Assembly (NCBI GenBank): GCA_030537195.1
Contig: JAUNOK010000018.1
Coordinates: 1-53,179 of the forward strand
Direction of reading: 5' to 3'
DNA length: 53,179 nt
Source of the DNA: Eubacteriales bacterium
GTDB taxonomy: Bacteria; Bacillota; Clostridia; Lachnospirales; Lachnospiraceae
The notes under the pieces were generated by a model, which saw nothing but the letters and a program-made list of their open reading frames with translations, made no database searches and was not told the origin of the DNA. Below are positions 43,946 through 53,179 of this stretch, in pieces. Every line of letters starts with the position of its first letter. The stretch's first letter is position 1. The position numbers were made by a program, and so were the translations under genes.

Positions 43946-46669
43946 ATGAATAAATACGAATTAGGAATTAAGATAGACCAGATTAAGAAACTGGCAGCAA
44001 AAAAAGAATATGCAGAGGCAGCAGCCATAGCTAAGGATATTAACTGGACCAAGGTTAAGGACTGGCAGGCACTGGCTACTGTTATCAATGTACAGGAAGC
44101 AGTCGGTGACTTTGAAGAAGCAAGAGATATGGCTATTCTTGCTTATAATAGAAACCTTGGAGGAAGAAAGCTTGTATATAAGCTTACTGAATTCTTTATT
44201 AAGGTTGGAGATTATGACAATGCCAACGAGCTTTATGAAGAATACAGCAAATCTTCACAGCATGATGTAAGCAGATTCATTCTGTATTATGACCTCAGAA
44301 AGGCGCAGAACGCATCTGATAATGAACTTGTAAGTATCTTAGAGGAATACAGAGATCATGAGATTGATGAGAAGTATATGTATGAGCTTGCAAGACTTTA
44401 TTATAAGACTGGAAGAAAAGAAGAATGTATTAAGACATGTGATAATATCGTTCTGTGGTTTCAGGATGGTACATATGTTGAGAAAGCAGTACAGTTAAAG
44501 GAGAAGCTTGGCGTTGTTCTTACTAAGACACAGAAGGGCATCTTAGATGATGTCATGAAGAGAAAGAGCGATGTTGAAGCTAATAAGGAAGAACTTTTTG
44601 CAAAGCAGAAAGAGCTTGCTAATCTTAAGAGAGATGAAGTTGAAGATGTTTTCCGCGAAGACGATGAGGAAGAGCAGAAAGCATCTGGCAAACAGCCTGC
44701 ACCAGAGGTAAGTCTTAATGTTCCAGAATATGACAAGGAACAGGAAGAAGGACCTCTTTCAATAGACCTTGTACAGAATGATCAGAATGATGATATCAAA
44801 GCATTTTTAATGAAAGCTCTGAATAAGGATGAGGATGCAGATAATACTAAGGACAGCGCTGTTGTTATGTCTAAGATAGAGACTCCTCAGGTGGAGAAGC
44901 CAGAGGTTTCTGAGACGCTTAGCGAAGATGGAGAGAAGAATTTCTCAAGCGAGATTAATAAGGCAAATGTTTCACTTAAGGAACTTATTGAGAATGCAAA
45001 GCAGAAGTTAGCTAATAATTATGAGCAGATTCATAAAGAAGACGAAGCTGAACAGAGAAAAGAAGCTGAGGAAAGAATCAATAAGGAAGCAGAGAATATT
45101 GATATCAATGTTCCAGTACCAGAATATAACAGTCTCTATGATACAAGAAATCTTCAGGAAGAACTTGCAGCCAAGATGAATGACTTATTCGGTGATGAGG
45201 AAGAAGATGACGATGTCAAGACATTTGTACCAGCTTCCAAGAATAAGGAAGAACAGCCTGCAGAGGAGGTTAAGACTCCTGCTCCTGTAGTTGAACAGGT
45301 TGTTAATGAAGATGCAGAAGCTCAGGAAGATGATGACCAGATTGAAGGTCAGATGGATATAACAGAGTGGATGCAGTCTGTCAGAGAAGAAAAGTATGGC
45401 AAGCAGGATACTAAGGAATTCTCTAAGTCAGAGCTTGAGCGTTATCTTGATGAGAAAGACGAGAAGAGTGCAGCTTACGAAAAGCTTGTAGAGCAGAAGA
45501 AGGAAGAGGCAAAGGCTGACGGCAAAGAGATTGACAAGGAAGAAGCCAAGAGAGCTGCTATAGCACAGATGGCAGTTGATTCTGCGAGAATGGATCTTGC
45601 CATAAGAACAGGCAAGGCAGCAGCAAGACTTGAGCAGGCAGCAACAGTTGTGGCAAATGAAGTTGTTCCATTGGTAACAGCACAGATACCAACTGTTTCA
45701 GAGACAATGATTTCAGATATCAATTCAATAATGAATGAAGATATTGATAATAAAGACAATAAAGAAGAAGGTGAGGAGGCTGTTGTACTAGATGAGGTAG
45801 CTGCAGGTGTTGAGCCGGAAGAAACAGTAGATCCTTTCACCAGACATGAAGAAGAACAGCCATTAATTATGGAAGAAGAGATTGAAGAAACTGAGCAGAA
45901 AGAGAAGAAGCTTACAGGAGAGCTGGCTAAGATATTCAGAAAGTACAGAGATATGCCAGGTCTTGAGGAACAGTTAGCAGATCTTTTTGATTCAATTGAT
46001 GGAGAGATGAATATGAGTTCTTCATCAAGAGGTAATATACTTATATCAGGTAATTCAAGTTCTGATAAAACAGATCTTGCAAGAACTATAGTAAGAGCCA
46101 TTAATACTTTATATCCAGACCAGCAGAAGAAGATTGCCAAGACATCAGGAGAGAGTATTAACCAGAGAGGTATTGCCAAGGCAATGGGCAGACTTAAGGG
46201 AACAGCTCTTATTGTCGAAGGCGCAGGTACAATTCAGCCTAAGAGAATTAATGAACTGCTTAACTGTCTTGAACAGGATACAGACAGAATGATTGTTATA
46301 TTTGAGGATTCAGATACAGACATGAATGTTCTTATCAACTTTAATCCTGAACTTACCAAGACATTCAATCACAGAATTGTACTTAAGCAGTACACAGTTA
46401 ATGAGCTTGTTGAGATGGCAAAGAGATTTGCAAGAAAGAGACAGTACGAGGTTGACGATAATGCGTTACTTGAGCTGTATCTTAAGATTGACAAACTCCA
46501 TAACGTGAATGATAATATTAAACTTGATGATATCAAGGAAATAATCAATCAGGCTATCGTTAATTCTGAGAAGAGAGCATCAAGAAGATTCTTTGGCGGA
46601 CTTAAGAAGAAGAGAAGCGAGAATGGTGATGTTATATTCTTGACAGAGGCAGATTTTAAAGACAGATAA
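43946..46669 (+). CDS. TPR protein with acidic linker and degenerate AAA+ domain
   Basis: 907 residues. About 1-190 are TPR-like helical repeats (KKEYAEAAAIAKDIN, GDFEEARDMAILAYN, GDYDNANELYEEYSK, GRKEECIKTCDNIV). A very acidic, Glu/Lys-rich coiled and disordered linker runs to ~640. The last ~260 residues resemble the CbxX/SpoVK-type AAA+ fold, but the P-loop reads GNSSSDKTDL (about 701-710, with D where Gly is expected) and the Walker B position reads LIVEGAG without the Asp-Glu pair, so ATP hydrolysis is doubtful. The start at 43946 gives MNKYELGIKI with GAGGA upstream. It is probably a scaffold or regulator; its partner is unknown. Confidence 0.7.
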   Translation: MNKYELGIKIDQIKKLAAKKEYAEAAAIAKDINWTKVKDWQALATVINVQEAVGDFEEARDMAILAYNRNLGGRKLVYKLTEFFIKVGDYDNANELYEEYSKSSQHDVSRFILYYDLRKAQNASDNELVSILEEYRDHEIDEKYMYELARLYYKTGRKEECIKTCDNIVLWFQDGTYVEKAVQLKEKLGVVLTKTQKGILDDVMKRKSDVEANKEELFAKQKELANLKRDEVEDVFREDDEEEQKASGKQPAPEVSLNVPEYDKEQEEGPLSIDLVQNDQNDDIKAFLMKALNKDEDADNTKDSAVVMSKIETPQVEKPEVSETLSEDGEKNFSSEINKANVSLKELIENAKQKLANNYEQIHKEDEAEQRKEAEERINKEAENIDINVPVPEYNSLYDTRNLQEELAAKMNDLFGDEEEDDDVKTFVPASKNKEEQPAEEVKTPAPVVEQVVNEDAEAQEDDDQIEGQMDITEWMQSVREEKYGKQDTKEFSKSELERYLDEKDEKSAAYEKLVEQKKEEAKADGKEIDKEEAKRAAIAQMAVDSARMDLAIRTGKAAARLEQAATVVANEVVPLVTAQIPTVSETMISDINSIMNEDIDNKDNKEEGEEAVVLDEVAAGVEPEETVDPFTRHEEEQPLIMEEEIEETEQKEKKLTGELAKIFRKYRDMPGLEEQLADLFDSIDGEMNMSSSSRGNILISGNSSSDKTDLARTIVRAINTLYPDQQKKIAKTSGESINQRGIAKAMGRLKGTALIVEGAGTIQPKRINELLNCLEQDTDRMIVIFEDSDTDMNVLINFNPELTKTFNHRIVLKQYTVNELVEMAKRFARKRQYEVDDNALLELYLKIDKLHNVNDNIKLDDIKEIINQAIVNSEKRASRRFFGGLKKKRSENGDVIFLTEADFKDR

Positions 46670-46717
46670 CTTATATATCTATATTATGCACAGATGTGCT
46701 TACACAGGGAGGAAACT

Positions 46718-48706
46718 ATGACTAACATCGATGAAATGTCAATTAATGCAATCAGAGTATTGTCAGCAGATGCAATCCAGAAGGCTAATTCAGGACATCC
46801 TGGACTTCCACTTGGAACTGCACCAACAGCTTATGAATTATGGACTAACCATATGAATTACAATCCAGCTAATCCAGAATGGGAGAACAGAGACAGATTC
46901 GTTCTTTCTGGCGGACATGGTTCAATGCTTCTTTACTCATTGTTCCATTTACTTGGAATTGGCAATCTTTCTTTAGATGATGTAAAGAATTTCAGACAGA
47001 TGGGTTCTAAGACACCAGGTCATCCAGAATATGGCCACACAGTTGGTGTTGAAGCTACAACAGGACCTCTTGGACAGGGTATGGCTATGGCAGTTGGTAT
47101 GGCTATGGCAGAAGCACATCTTGCATCAGTATTTAACAAAGACGGATACAATGTAGTTGACCATTACACATATGTACTTGGTGGAGACGGCTGTATGATG
47201 GAAGGTATTTCATCAGAGTGTTTCTCACTTGCAGGAACATTAGGTCTTTCAAAGCTTATTGTATTCTATGATTCTAACAATATATCAATCGAAGGAAGCA
47301 CAGATATTGCATTTACAGAAAATGTAATGAAGAGATTCGAAGCATTTGGCTTCCAGACAATCGAAGTTGCTGATGGCAATGATATCGAAGCTATCGGCAA
47401 GGCTATTGAAGAAGCCAAGTCAGATAAAGAAAGACCATCACTTATCAAGGTTAACACTATGATTGGATATGGCTGTCCTGCAAAGCAGGGTAAGGCAAGT
47501 GCACACGGCGAGCCTCTTGGTGTTGATAATGTTGCAGCACTTAAGGAAAACCTCAACTGGCCATGCAAGGGTGATTTCGAAGTACCACAGGAAGTATATG
47601 ACCATTATAAAGAGATAGCTGCAAGAATGGCTAAGCCAGAAGAAGAATGGAATAAGCTTTTTGCAGAGTATTGTGAGAAGTTCCCTGAGATGAAAGAACT
47701 CTGGGATAAGTATTACAATGGTTGTGATATGTCCGATTTATTCAATTCAGAAGAATATCTTGCAAAGCCTGAGAAGGCAGAAGCAACAAGAAGTTCAAGT
47801 GGAACAATTCTTAATATGATTAAGAATGTAATGCCTAACCTTATCGGTGGTTCAGCAGATTTAGCACCATCTAATAAGACTAATATGAAGGATGCCGGTG
47901 ACTTCTCTAAGCAGAACTATGCAGGAACTAACCTTCACTTTGGTGTAAGAGAGCAGGCTATGGCAGCAATTGGTAACGGACTTGCACTTCACGGTGGATT
48001 AAGACCATTCGTTGCAACATTCTTCGTATTCAGTGATTATACAAAGCCAATGGCAAGACTTACATCACTTATGAAGTTACCAGTTGTATATGTATTCACA
48101 CATGACAGTATCGGAGTTGGTGAGGACGGACCTACACATGAGCCAATCGAGCAGCTTGCAGCATTCCGCTCAATGCCTAACTTCACAGTATTCAGACCAT
48201 GTGACAGAACAGAGACAGCACTTGCATGGGAATATGCTATTGAGTCTAAGGACGAGCCAACAGCATTAGTTCTTACAAGACAGAATCTTCCACAGATGGC
48301 AGGTTCATCTAAGGAAGCACTTAAGGGTGCATACATTCTTGAGGATTCAGATAAAGAGACTCCAGATGGAATCATTATTGCAAGCGGTTCAGAAGTGAAC
48401 TTAGCTGTATCTGCAAAGGCAGAACTTAAGAATGCAGGAATAGATGTAAGAGTAGTAAGTATGCCATCTATGGATGTATTCGAGAAGCAGTCAGATGAAT
48501 ACAAGGAATCAGTACTTCCTAAGAGTGTAAGAAAGAGAGTTGCAGTTGAAGCACTTTCAGACTTTGGCTGGTACAGATATGTAGGACTTGACGGCAAGGT
48601 AATCTGCATGAAGGGCTTCGGAGCTTCAGGTCCGGCTAATCAGTTATTCGAGCATTTCGGATTCACTGTAGAGAATGTAGTTAATACTGTTAAGAGTCTT
48701 TTCTAA
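46718..48706 (+). CDS. tkt: Transketolase
   Basis: 662 residues, full-length. The thiamine diphosphate domain has SGHPGLPLG at the start and GGDGCMMEG with the NN of [10 protein letters not shown]; the pyrimidine domain has [14 protein letters not shown], and the C-terminal domain is present. It moves two-carbon units between ketose and aldose phosphates in the non-oxidative pentose phosphate pathway. GGGAGG lies 5 bases before the ATG at 46718; the earlier in-frame ATG at 46694 has none. It follows the TPR gene by 48 bases and may be read through from it. Confidence 0.97.
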   Translation: MTNIDEMSINAIRVLSADAIQKANSGHPGLPLGTAPTAYELWTNHMNYNPANPEWENRDRFVLSGGHGSMLLYSLFHLLGIGNLSLDDVKNFRQMGSKTPGHPEYGHTVGVEATTGPLGQGMAMAVGMAMAEAHLASVFNKDGYNVVDHYTYVLGGDGCMMEGISSECFSLAGTLGLSKLIVFYDSNNISIEGSTDIAFTENVMKRFEAFGFQTIEVADGNDIEAIGKAIEEAKSDKERPSLIKVNTMIGYGCPAKQGKASAHGEPLGVDNVAALKENLNWPCKGDFEVPQEVYDHYKEIAARMAKPEEEWNKLFAEYCEKFPEMKELWDKYYNGCDMSDLFNSEEYLAKPEKAEATRSSSGTILNMIKNVMPNLIGGSADLAPSNKTNMKDAGDFSKQNYAGTNLHFGVREQAMAAIGNGLALHGGLRPFVATFFVFSDYTKPMARLTSLMKLPVVYVFTHDSIGVGEDGPTHEPIEQLAAFRSMPNFTVFRPCDRTETALAWEYAIESKDEPTALVLTRQNLPQMAGSSKEALKGAYILEDSDKETPDGIIIASGSEVNLAVSAKAELKNAGIDVRVVSMPSMDVFEKQSDEYKESVLPKSVRKRVAVEALSDFGWYRYVGLDGKVICMKGFGASGPANQLFEHFGFTVENVVNTVKSLF

Positions 48707-48757
48707 GATGATAGAACAATATAATAAGAATCAATATTAATGATGAATTAATATAAT

Positions 48758-48806
48758 AAAAACAGGGATTTCGGCTATTAAATGTAACTGGAATCCCTGT
48801 TTTTTT
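48758..48806 (+). terminator. tkt terminator
   Basis: AAAAACAGGGATT (48758-48770) pairs with AATCCCTGTTTTT (48792-48804), followed by more T. Confidence 0.9.
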
Positions 48807-48853
48807 ATAATGTCAAGTGCAGAATGTGCCATATATTACCGAATGTGCCAGAA

Positions 48854-50173
48854 CTATTGCATGATGCCAGGGTGCTGTATTAATATAGTGTATTTAAAAT
48901 AATGGTCTTTCTCATCGTACGAATACTGCATAATTCCATCGTAACTGTCAACAATTCTTTTAATGCTTCGTGTTCCAAGACCATGATTAATAGTGTCCGG
49001 TTTGGTTGTACGTAAAGTTCCATCGGGGGCAATCGGATTATTACTGCATGAGTTGGTAACGATAATAAGATCTGCATTGCCATTCTGTATAAGTGAGACA
49101 TTACAGTCAATAAATGCATGCGGAGTACCACTTGCAGCGGCAACAGCATTGTCGAGAAGATTACCGAACAATGAAGCATAATCGTTAGCAGAAAAATATT
49201 CTAAGGTTCTGTATCTTATGTCAGCAGCAAAACTGATATCATTGCTGGCACATATCTGTGCATAACGTGACAGAATTGCATTAAATATAGGGTTCCGGCA
49301 ATATGTTCTTGAGCTTTTAAGTGCATCACTGTCAGAAAGCTCAGATATATAATCAGATATTTCTTTCGTATGACTTCCATCATTGAGGGCTGCGATTGTA
49401 TTAAGGTGCTCTTTGATATCATGAATCAATATCCGCTGTTTATCATAATTGCCTTTGAGAGAATTATAATACTGTACATTATCCGATTCGCGTTGTAATT
49501 CAAGTAAAAGGCGGGCATTTTCATTGTTCTTCCTGACAATAATCTGCTGCATATAAAATGTGAACATGTTAATTGCCAGTAACAGCAGTATGGACACAGA
49601 AATATATGTATTAGCCTTTGAAGGAAGTGGCATGCTTATACATATAAAACATAGACATAACATAATAATTATAGATGTTGCAGGAATGATAGAAAGAAAA
49701 AGGGTGCTTCTATCAGAGTAAGGATATGAACCTTTTCTTTTTTTCAGGATTGTGGATACAGCCTGTGATATGAATAAATAAATTGTTTTACTTATGAAAA
49801 CATAAAGTGCAGTATTATTAATAGTGCCTGATTCACGGTAAAATAATATACAAAGATTAGGGACAAAGCCTACAACTAATAATTCAGATAACCCCATTAT
49901 AATTGTCAACATAAGGCTGTGAAAAATAGCAGAAAAGAAGGAAATATCAGATATTATAATGGTAACAATATATGTAATAAGAATAAAAGAAATAATATTC
50001 AAAACAGGAAAATGTAACATATATACAGGCGCTGATAACAAATTCATAATTATTGCTATTAATATTGAGAGAGGAGTGTTTAATCTCTGCTTGAAGAGTT
50101 TATTACAATAAAGCCATAAAATAAATGCTTCAATCACAGAGGCAACCGTATAATATGTAAGTGAATTATCCAT
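48854..50173 (-). CDS. AgrC-like sensor histidine kinase (GHKL)
   Basis: 439 residues. Six or seven membrane segments fill the first ~220 residues, typical of AgrC/peptide-pheromone receptors. Then comes a coiled dimerisation helix with HDIKEHLNTIAAL (phospho-accepting His) and a GHKL ATPase domain with LFGNLLDNAVAAA (N box) and GLGTRSIKRIVDSY (G box). It would sense an extracellular signal, probably a peptide, and phosphorylate the LytTR regulator encoded 13 bases upstream on the same strand. No AgrB/AgrD pair is in the window. Confidence 0.88.
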   Translation of the reverse strand: MDNSLTYYTVASVIEAFILWLYCNKLFKQRLNTPLSILIAIIMNLLSAPVYMLHFPVLNIISFILITYIVTIIISDISFFSAIFHSLMLTIIMGLSELLVVGFVPNLCILFYRESGTINNTALYVFISKTIYLFISQAVSTILKKRKGSYPYSDRSTLFLSIIPATSIIIMLCLCFICISMPLPSKANTYISVSILLLLAINMFTFYMQQIIVRKNNENARLLLELQRESDNVQYYNSLKGNYDKQRILIHDIKEHLNTIAALNDGSHTKEISDYISELSDSDALKSSRTYCRNPIFNAILSRYAQICASNDISFAADIRYRTLEYFSANDYASLFGNLLDNAVAAASGTPHAFIDCNVSLIQNGNADLIIVTNSCSNNPIAPDGTLRTTKPDTINHGLGTRSIKRIVDSYDGIMQYSYDEKDHYFKYTILIQHPGIMQ

Positions 50174-50186
50174 AAATCTCCTTTAT

Positions 50187-50891
50187 CTAAACATGCGAGT
50201 TAACATATGCAGCATAGTGTTCTTTAAAATCTGTATATTTTCTAGCTGCAACATCTGCAGACAAATTACTATTAAGATATATATTGTGCGAATTGTGAGA
50301 AACCACATAATTCAAGTTAATAATAAAACTTCTATGGCACTGATAAAAATAATTATGTTCCAGCTTTTCTTTTATTTCTGAAAATGACTGATAAGGTTTA
50401 AAATTACCATTAGTTGTATATATAATGGTCTGTCTCAAAGAAGCTTCAACCATTATGATATCATTCTGATTGATAACCACATAGTCAGAACCACATTTTA
50501 CATATAGTGTTGAATTCTGGTTATTGTATGCGGCGACAGCATCCTGCATATTGCGAAAAAGACGGTCTTTATCAATTGGTTTCGATATATATCTGAAAAC
50601 ATTAAAACGCATGGCATCATCCAGATAATCCATGAAAGAGGTTATTACTATAATAATAGCATCAGGATACTTGTTGTGTAATATGTTACCCACATCTATA
50701 CCAGACAATTCCGGCATCTGAATATCAAGAAAGACAATATCTGGTCTGACATTAGATGATAAAAGAGATTTTCCATCGGTAAATGTATGAAAAACAGGCA
50801 TTGTCATATTATTGGTTCTGAAAAATTCAGATACGAGCGAATTAATTTCATTACATATAAGAGTATTGTCGTCACATATAATAATATTCAT
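50187..50891 (-). CDS. LytTR-family response regulator (AgrA-like)
   Basis: 234 residues. The receiver domain has the acidic pair CDD at 6-8, phospho-acceptor D56 (IVFLDIQMP) and switch residues ITSF. The C-terminal LytTR DNA-binding domain contains IMVEASLRQTIIYTTNG and FYQCHRSFIINLNYV. It forms an operon with the histidine kinase and is divergent from a lipoprotein operon, its most likely target. A GGAGACC-like site precedes the ATG. Confidence 0.92.
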   Translation of the reverse strand: MNIIICDDNTLICNEINSLVSEFFRTNNMTMPVFHTFTDGKSLLSSNVRPDIVFLDIQMPELSGIDVGNILHNKYPDAIIIVITSFMDYLDDAMRFNVFRYISKPIDKDRLFRNMQDAVAAYNNQNSTLYVKCGSDYVVINQNDIIMVEASLRQTIIYTTNGNFKPYQSFSEIKEKLEHNYFYQCHRSFIINLNYVVSHNSHNIYLNSNLSADVAARKYTDFKEHYAAYVNSHV

Positions 50892-51002
50892 AAGGTCTCC
50901 GTAACATTTAAAAATATAAATATATTATACAATACCGAAATAAAATAGCAACGAAAAATATCAGTGTAATACGATTAAAGATGCATTTCATGCCGCTTTT
51001 TC

Positions 51003-51038
51003 GTCATTTCGTGACATATATCTAGGATAAGATATAAA
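51003..51038 (+). promoter_or_regulatory. Promoter with palindrome, lipoprotein operon
   Basis: GTGACA (51011-51016), 16-bp spacer, TATAAA (51033-51038). The -35 overlaps a short palindrome GTCATTTCGTGAC (51003-51015), a possible operator for the divergent LytTR regulator. Confidence 0.4.
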
Positions 51039-51040
51039 AT

Positions 51041-51105
51041 AAAGCTATAATCAATGTAACAGAGATTGTGAAAAACAGGTTGCATTGGTTATAGCTTTTT
51101 ATTTT
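51041..51105 (+). terminator. Leader hairpin/attenuator of the lipoprotein operon
   Basis: A 20-base arm (51041-51060) starting AAAGCTATAA pairs over its full length with 51079-51098, with only two G-T pairs; the loop is 18 nt, and a T-rich tract TTATTTT follows. It lies between the promoter and the first gene, where a terminator would act as an attenuator; the predicted transcript starts at or in the left arm. Confidence 0.6.
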
Positions 51106-51127
51106 CGGATAAAATGGGGGATTGAAT

Positions 51128-52060
51128 ATGAAAAGAAAAATAGCATGTGTATTATTAGTGGCAATGTCGCTGCAGTTGTTGTCTTGTGGACAACATGACA
51201 GTAACGAGACACTGACTGAGCCAAACTATGTGCTTCAGGAATATGAGACAACGAAGAGCGAGAATGGATATTCAGTAGTTAATGATTTTATGGTCTATGA
51301 TGAACCAAGTGCTTCCGGATTGTATATATATTATCCATATGTTGAAGAAAAGAAAAAAGGTGTGAACTACCTTGATGATATGTATATAAGAGGAAATTTT
51401 GCTAGGGATGAGGAATTACAAGGGGAGGCAAGACCAGACGGTACATCAAGTAAAGCTGGAAATTCAGCGTGTGACAGTATGATAGTTAATGTATGGTCTA
51501 CACCGGAGTTTGCATTAAAATATAATTCTATTTCATCTAATGGAGTAGGTGATGAACGCGTTGGTTTTGCATTTTCATATCTTATTGATTCTGGTGACAA
51601 AGAATATAAATCAGGTGATGATACAATGGCAGATATCGATGTTGCAGCATATTCTTTTGCACTGTATGAGGATTTTAAAGATTATGGCGGTCTGGTATGC
51701 ACTGTAGAGGTATATGGAGTACCGCAGGCTTTATTTAAAGAGAAACTTGGCAAGAAATTTGATAGCGATAAATTATATGATTTTTTGGATAAGCTGAAAA
51801 AAGATAATTATAAATCATGTGAGCTTCTTGCAACTAAAAGTATTACTGAAACTGACGTATATTATATAGATTATTCTGAGTTTAGTAAAAAGGGGCAGTA
51901 TGGAAATTATGTCATAAAGTACACCTTTAGTGAAAAACCGCGTTATAACTGGGTTAATACTGTAAATGTCGGCCGTTACAATATTAATGATGAAGCAAAG
52001 TATACAAGCTGGAAAAAGGAGCATGCAGACAAGTTCATCAATATAATTGATAAAGGTTAG
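51128..52060 (+). CDS. Lipoprotein 1 of a tandem paralogous pair
   Basis: 310 residues with a lipoprotein signal peptide (lipobox LLSC). The domain contains a RPDGTSS motif, then AAYSFALYEDF, a predicted helix pair around FLDKLKKDNYKSCELLA, and VYYIDYSEFSKKGQYGNY near the end. All these are shared in order with the next gene. No catalytic motif. The ATG at 51128 follows GGGGG; a TTG two codons earlier is not needed. It would be surface-anchored, and its divergence from an AgrCA-like system suggests signal-controlled expression. Confidence 0.8.
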   Translation: MKRKIACVLLVAMSLQLLSCGQHDSNETLTEPNYVLQEYETTKSENGYSVVNDFMVYDEPSASGLYIYYPYVEEKKKGVNYLDDMYIRGNFARDEELQGEARPDGTSSKAGNSACDSMIVNVWSTPEFALKYNSISSNGVGDERVGFAFSYLIDSGDKEYKSGDDTMADIDVAAYSFALYEDFKDYGGLVCTVEVYGVPQALFKEKLGKKFDSDKLYDFLDKLKKDNYKSCELLATKSITETDVYYIDYSEFSKKGQYGNYVIKYTFSEKPRYNWVNTVNVGRYNINDEAKYTSWKKEHADKFINIIDKG

Positions 52061-52088
52061 ACAACCGAATGGGGAAAAGGAGGGGCTT

Positions 52089-53048
52089 ATGAGAAAGGTA
52101 TTATTAACAACAGTATTATTGGGAGTTATGTTTTCAGTGAGTGCATGTTCAGGAAACAAAGATGTTGTATCAGATGAAAGTTCTGAACTGCTTGCGAAAC
52201 CAGAAGTTACACAGGCATCAACTAAGGAAAGTGAAAGTGTTAATGATAATTCAGGAACAGATGACACTGGGAAATATGAGAAAATCCAGTATGGAGAGGA
52301 TGAGATTTATTTTCCTATAATAAAAGAAAGTGACAAGATACGAGGTGTGCAGTATCTGTATGATGCGTATTATGCGGAAAATATGGATGTATATAAATCA
52401 ATAAACCGTCCAGATGGTACTTCTTCAGTAGAAGGTAATATGCAATTAAGTTGTTGTGCAGGAGCGTTACCAGATTTTGCTGTTATAACCGATGAAATGA
52501 TAAATAAAAGAAATGAAATGATAGATACAAAGAATGAGCTTATTAAGAAAAGAGTATCAGAGGCATATACAAGAACTACAGAAGGGGGAGCATATAACAG
52601 AGCTCAAAAGACTAAGTATCAGATAAATAATAATGTAGATGTACAGGCAGTGTCATTTGCTTTATATGAAAGCTTTTATGAAACGATACCTAATCTTACA
52701 GTAAATGTATATGGAATAAGTTCTTCAACATGGAATAAATATCTGCCGGAAGACGATATTTATTCTTATAATGATTTTACAGATATGATGTCAGCACTGG
52801 CTGAAAATAATTATTCAGGCTGTGATAAACTCGCCAGCAGGGAAATTGATAAGAGCGGCGTATATTATATGGATTATAGTGAGTATAACAAGGATAACAG
52901 ATATAAGCAGTTATTCATAGTGGCAGAATTTGATGAAATGCCGGTCGATTATGCAGTGGTTATTAATGATGCCATGAATTACAACATAAGTAAACCTGAA
53001 GATTATGCTAAGTGGAAAGAGAATAATAAGGATAAATTTATAGAATAA
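52089..53048 (+). CDS. Lipoprotein 2 of a tandem paralogous pair
   Basis: 319 residues, lipobox VSAC, then a Ser/Thr/Asp-rich linker and the same domain as the gene before it: RPDGTSSVEGN, VSFALYESF, NVYGIS, a helix with LAENNYSGCDKLA, and VYYMDYSEYNKDNRYKQ before the C-terminal YAKWKENNKDKFIE. AGGAGG lies just before the ATG at 52089, so the longer frame is not used. It follows lipoprotein 1 by 28 bases and precedes a membrane-protein gene. The function is unknown; the pair may form a heteromeric surface complex. Confidence 0.8.
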   Translation: MRKVLLTTVLLGVMFSVSACSGNKDVVSDESSELLAKPEVTQASTKESESVNDNSGTDDTGKYEKIQYGEDEIYFPIIKESDKIRGVQYLYDAYYAENMDVYKSINRPDGTSSVEGNMQLSCCAGALPDFAVITDEMINKRNEMIDTKNELIKKRVSEAYTRTTEGGAYNRAQKTKYQINNNVDVQAVSFALYESFYETIPNLTVNVYGISSSTWNKYLPEDDIYSYNDFTDMMSALAENNYSGCDKLASREIDKSGVYYMDYSEYNKDNRYKQLFIVAEFDEMPVDYAVVINDAMNYNISKPEDYAKWKENNKDKFIE

Positions 53049-53085
53049 AAGAGAAGGGGATTGAGAAAAGGGGGTGATACTATAG

Positions 53086-53179
53086 ATGAAGCTGGTTAAT
53101 AAGCTGATTGTTATATACAGGGAATATATAAAGAGAGCATTTGTAACGCTTATGCTTATACTTATATGTGTGATATCGT
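53086..53179 (+). CDS. Start of a membrane protein, cut by window edge
   Basis: The ATG at 53086, 9 bases after a GGGGGTGA ribosome binding site, opens a frame that runs off the window. The visible 31 residues (MKLVNKLIVIYREYIKRAF, then VTLMLILICVIS) give a basic stretch followed by a membrane segment, like the N-terminus of an ABC-type permease. It is 37 bases after lipoprotein 2 and therefore probably in the same operon. Confidence 0.6.
   Translation, partial: MKLVNKLIVIYREYIKRAFVTLMLILICVIS

Noticed and set aside
45475-46179. 234-codon minus-strand open frame, Ser-rich
   Set aside because: Antisense shadow of the Glu/Lys-rich TPR/AAA-like gene; low-complexity serine runs come from reversed Glu/Ala codons.
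36450-46669. JetD or other nuclease effector near the condensin operon
   Set aside because: I searched upstream and downstream genes; the only Toprim protein is RecR, which has all normal RecR features.
48037-48609. 190-codon minus-strand open frame
   Set aside because: Antisense to the conserved core of transketolase.
1-53179. CRISPR array, IS element, prophage or integron
   Set aside because: No regularly spaced repeats, transposase, integrase or phage structural genes are visible.

Overview
The window looks like a chromosomal segment from an AT-rich Firmicute, most likely a Lachnospiraceae member of the Lachnospira / [Eubacterium] eligens kind. This is inferred from the clostridial parS/ParAB block, the AAGGAGG-type ribosome binding sites, the long Gram-positive SRP RNA, and several protein families that I know mainly from Lachnospiraceae (DUF3881-like, DUF5685-like, DUF6128-like). 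No database search was possible; all family names rest on recognised motifs and memory. I see no prophage, insertion sequence or CRISPR array.

Layout. Bases 1-4.7 kb hold the tail of a NarL-type response regulator, then an origin-proximal block: two perfect parS sites around the parA promoter, parA, parB, a DUF4446-like membrane protein and serS. Downstream of serS is a dense group of perfect and near-perfect DnaA boxes. From 4.65 to 8.2 kb, adhE (with a Rex operator at its promoter) and a kinase-like phosphotransferase run leftward. From 8.2 to 16.8 kb come a DUF3881-like protein, tRNA-Arg(CCT), a DEDDh exonuclease, an MraY-like transferase, glgB, a lipoprotein behind an ECF-type promoter, a D,D-carboxypeptidase, trmB and a 42-residue small protein carrying a strong hairpin. 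From 16.8 to 28.4 kb come an AI-2E/PerM-type membrane protein, tRNA-Lys(CTT), an unassigned small RNA with its own promoter and terminator, a DUF5685-DnaJ pair, a DUF885 lipoprotein, metG-tatD, rsmA, a DUF6128-like protein and tadA.

From 28.4 to 33.9 kb there is an operon of lipoprotein, membrane-anchored propeller-like protein, ABC permease and ABC ATPase, preceded by the same ECF-type promoter as the lipoprotein at 13.6 kb; a YbaK/ProX-type deacylase follows. From 33.9 to 37.0 kb lies the conserved SRP RNA-dnaX-ybaB-recR block. The genes serS, tadA, SRP RNA, dnaX, ybaB and recR occur in the same order near the origin of Bacillus subtilis, but here about 29 kb of other genes separates serS from tadA.

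Directly after recR (37.1-43.8 kb) is the most notable system: three overlapping genes encoding a JetA/kleisin-like, a JetB/MukE-like and a large JetC/SMC-like protein. This is a Wadjet/MksBEF-type condensin, but no JetD nuclease gene is present. It is followed by a TPR protein with a degenerate AAA+ domain and by transketolase. The right end (48.8-53.2 kb) has an AgrC/AgrA-like two-component system divergent from a lipoprotein operon. That operon's leader folds into a 20-bp hairpin followed by a T-rich tract, and it encodes two tandem paralogous lipoproteins and the start of a membrane protein.
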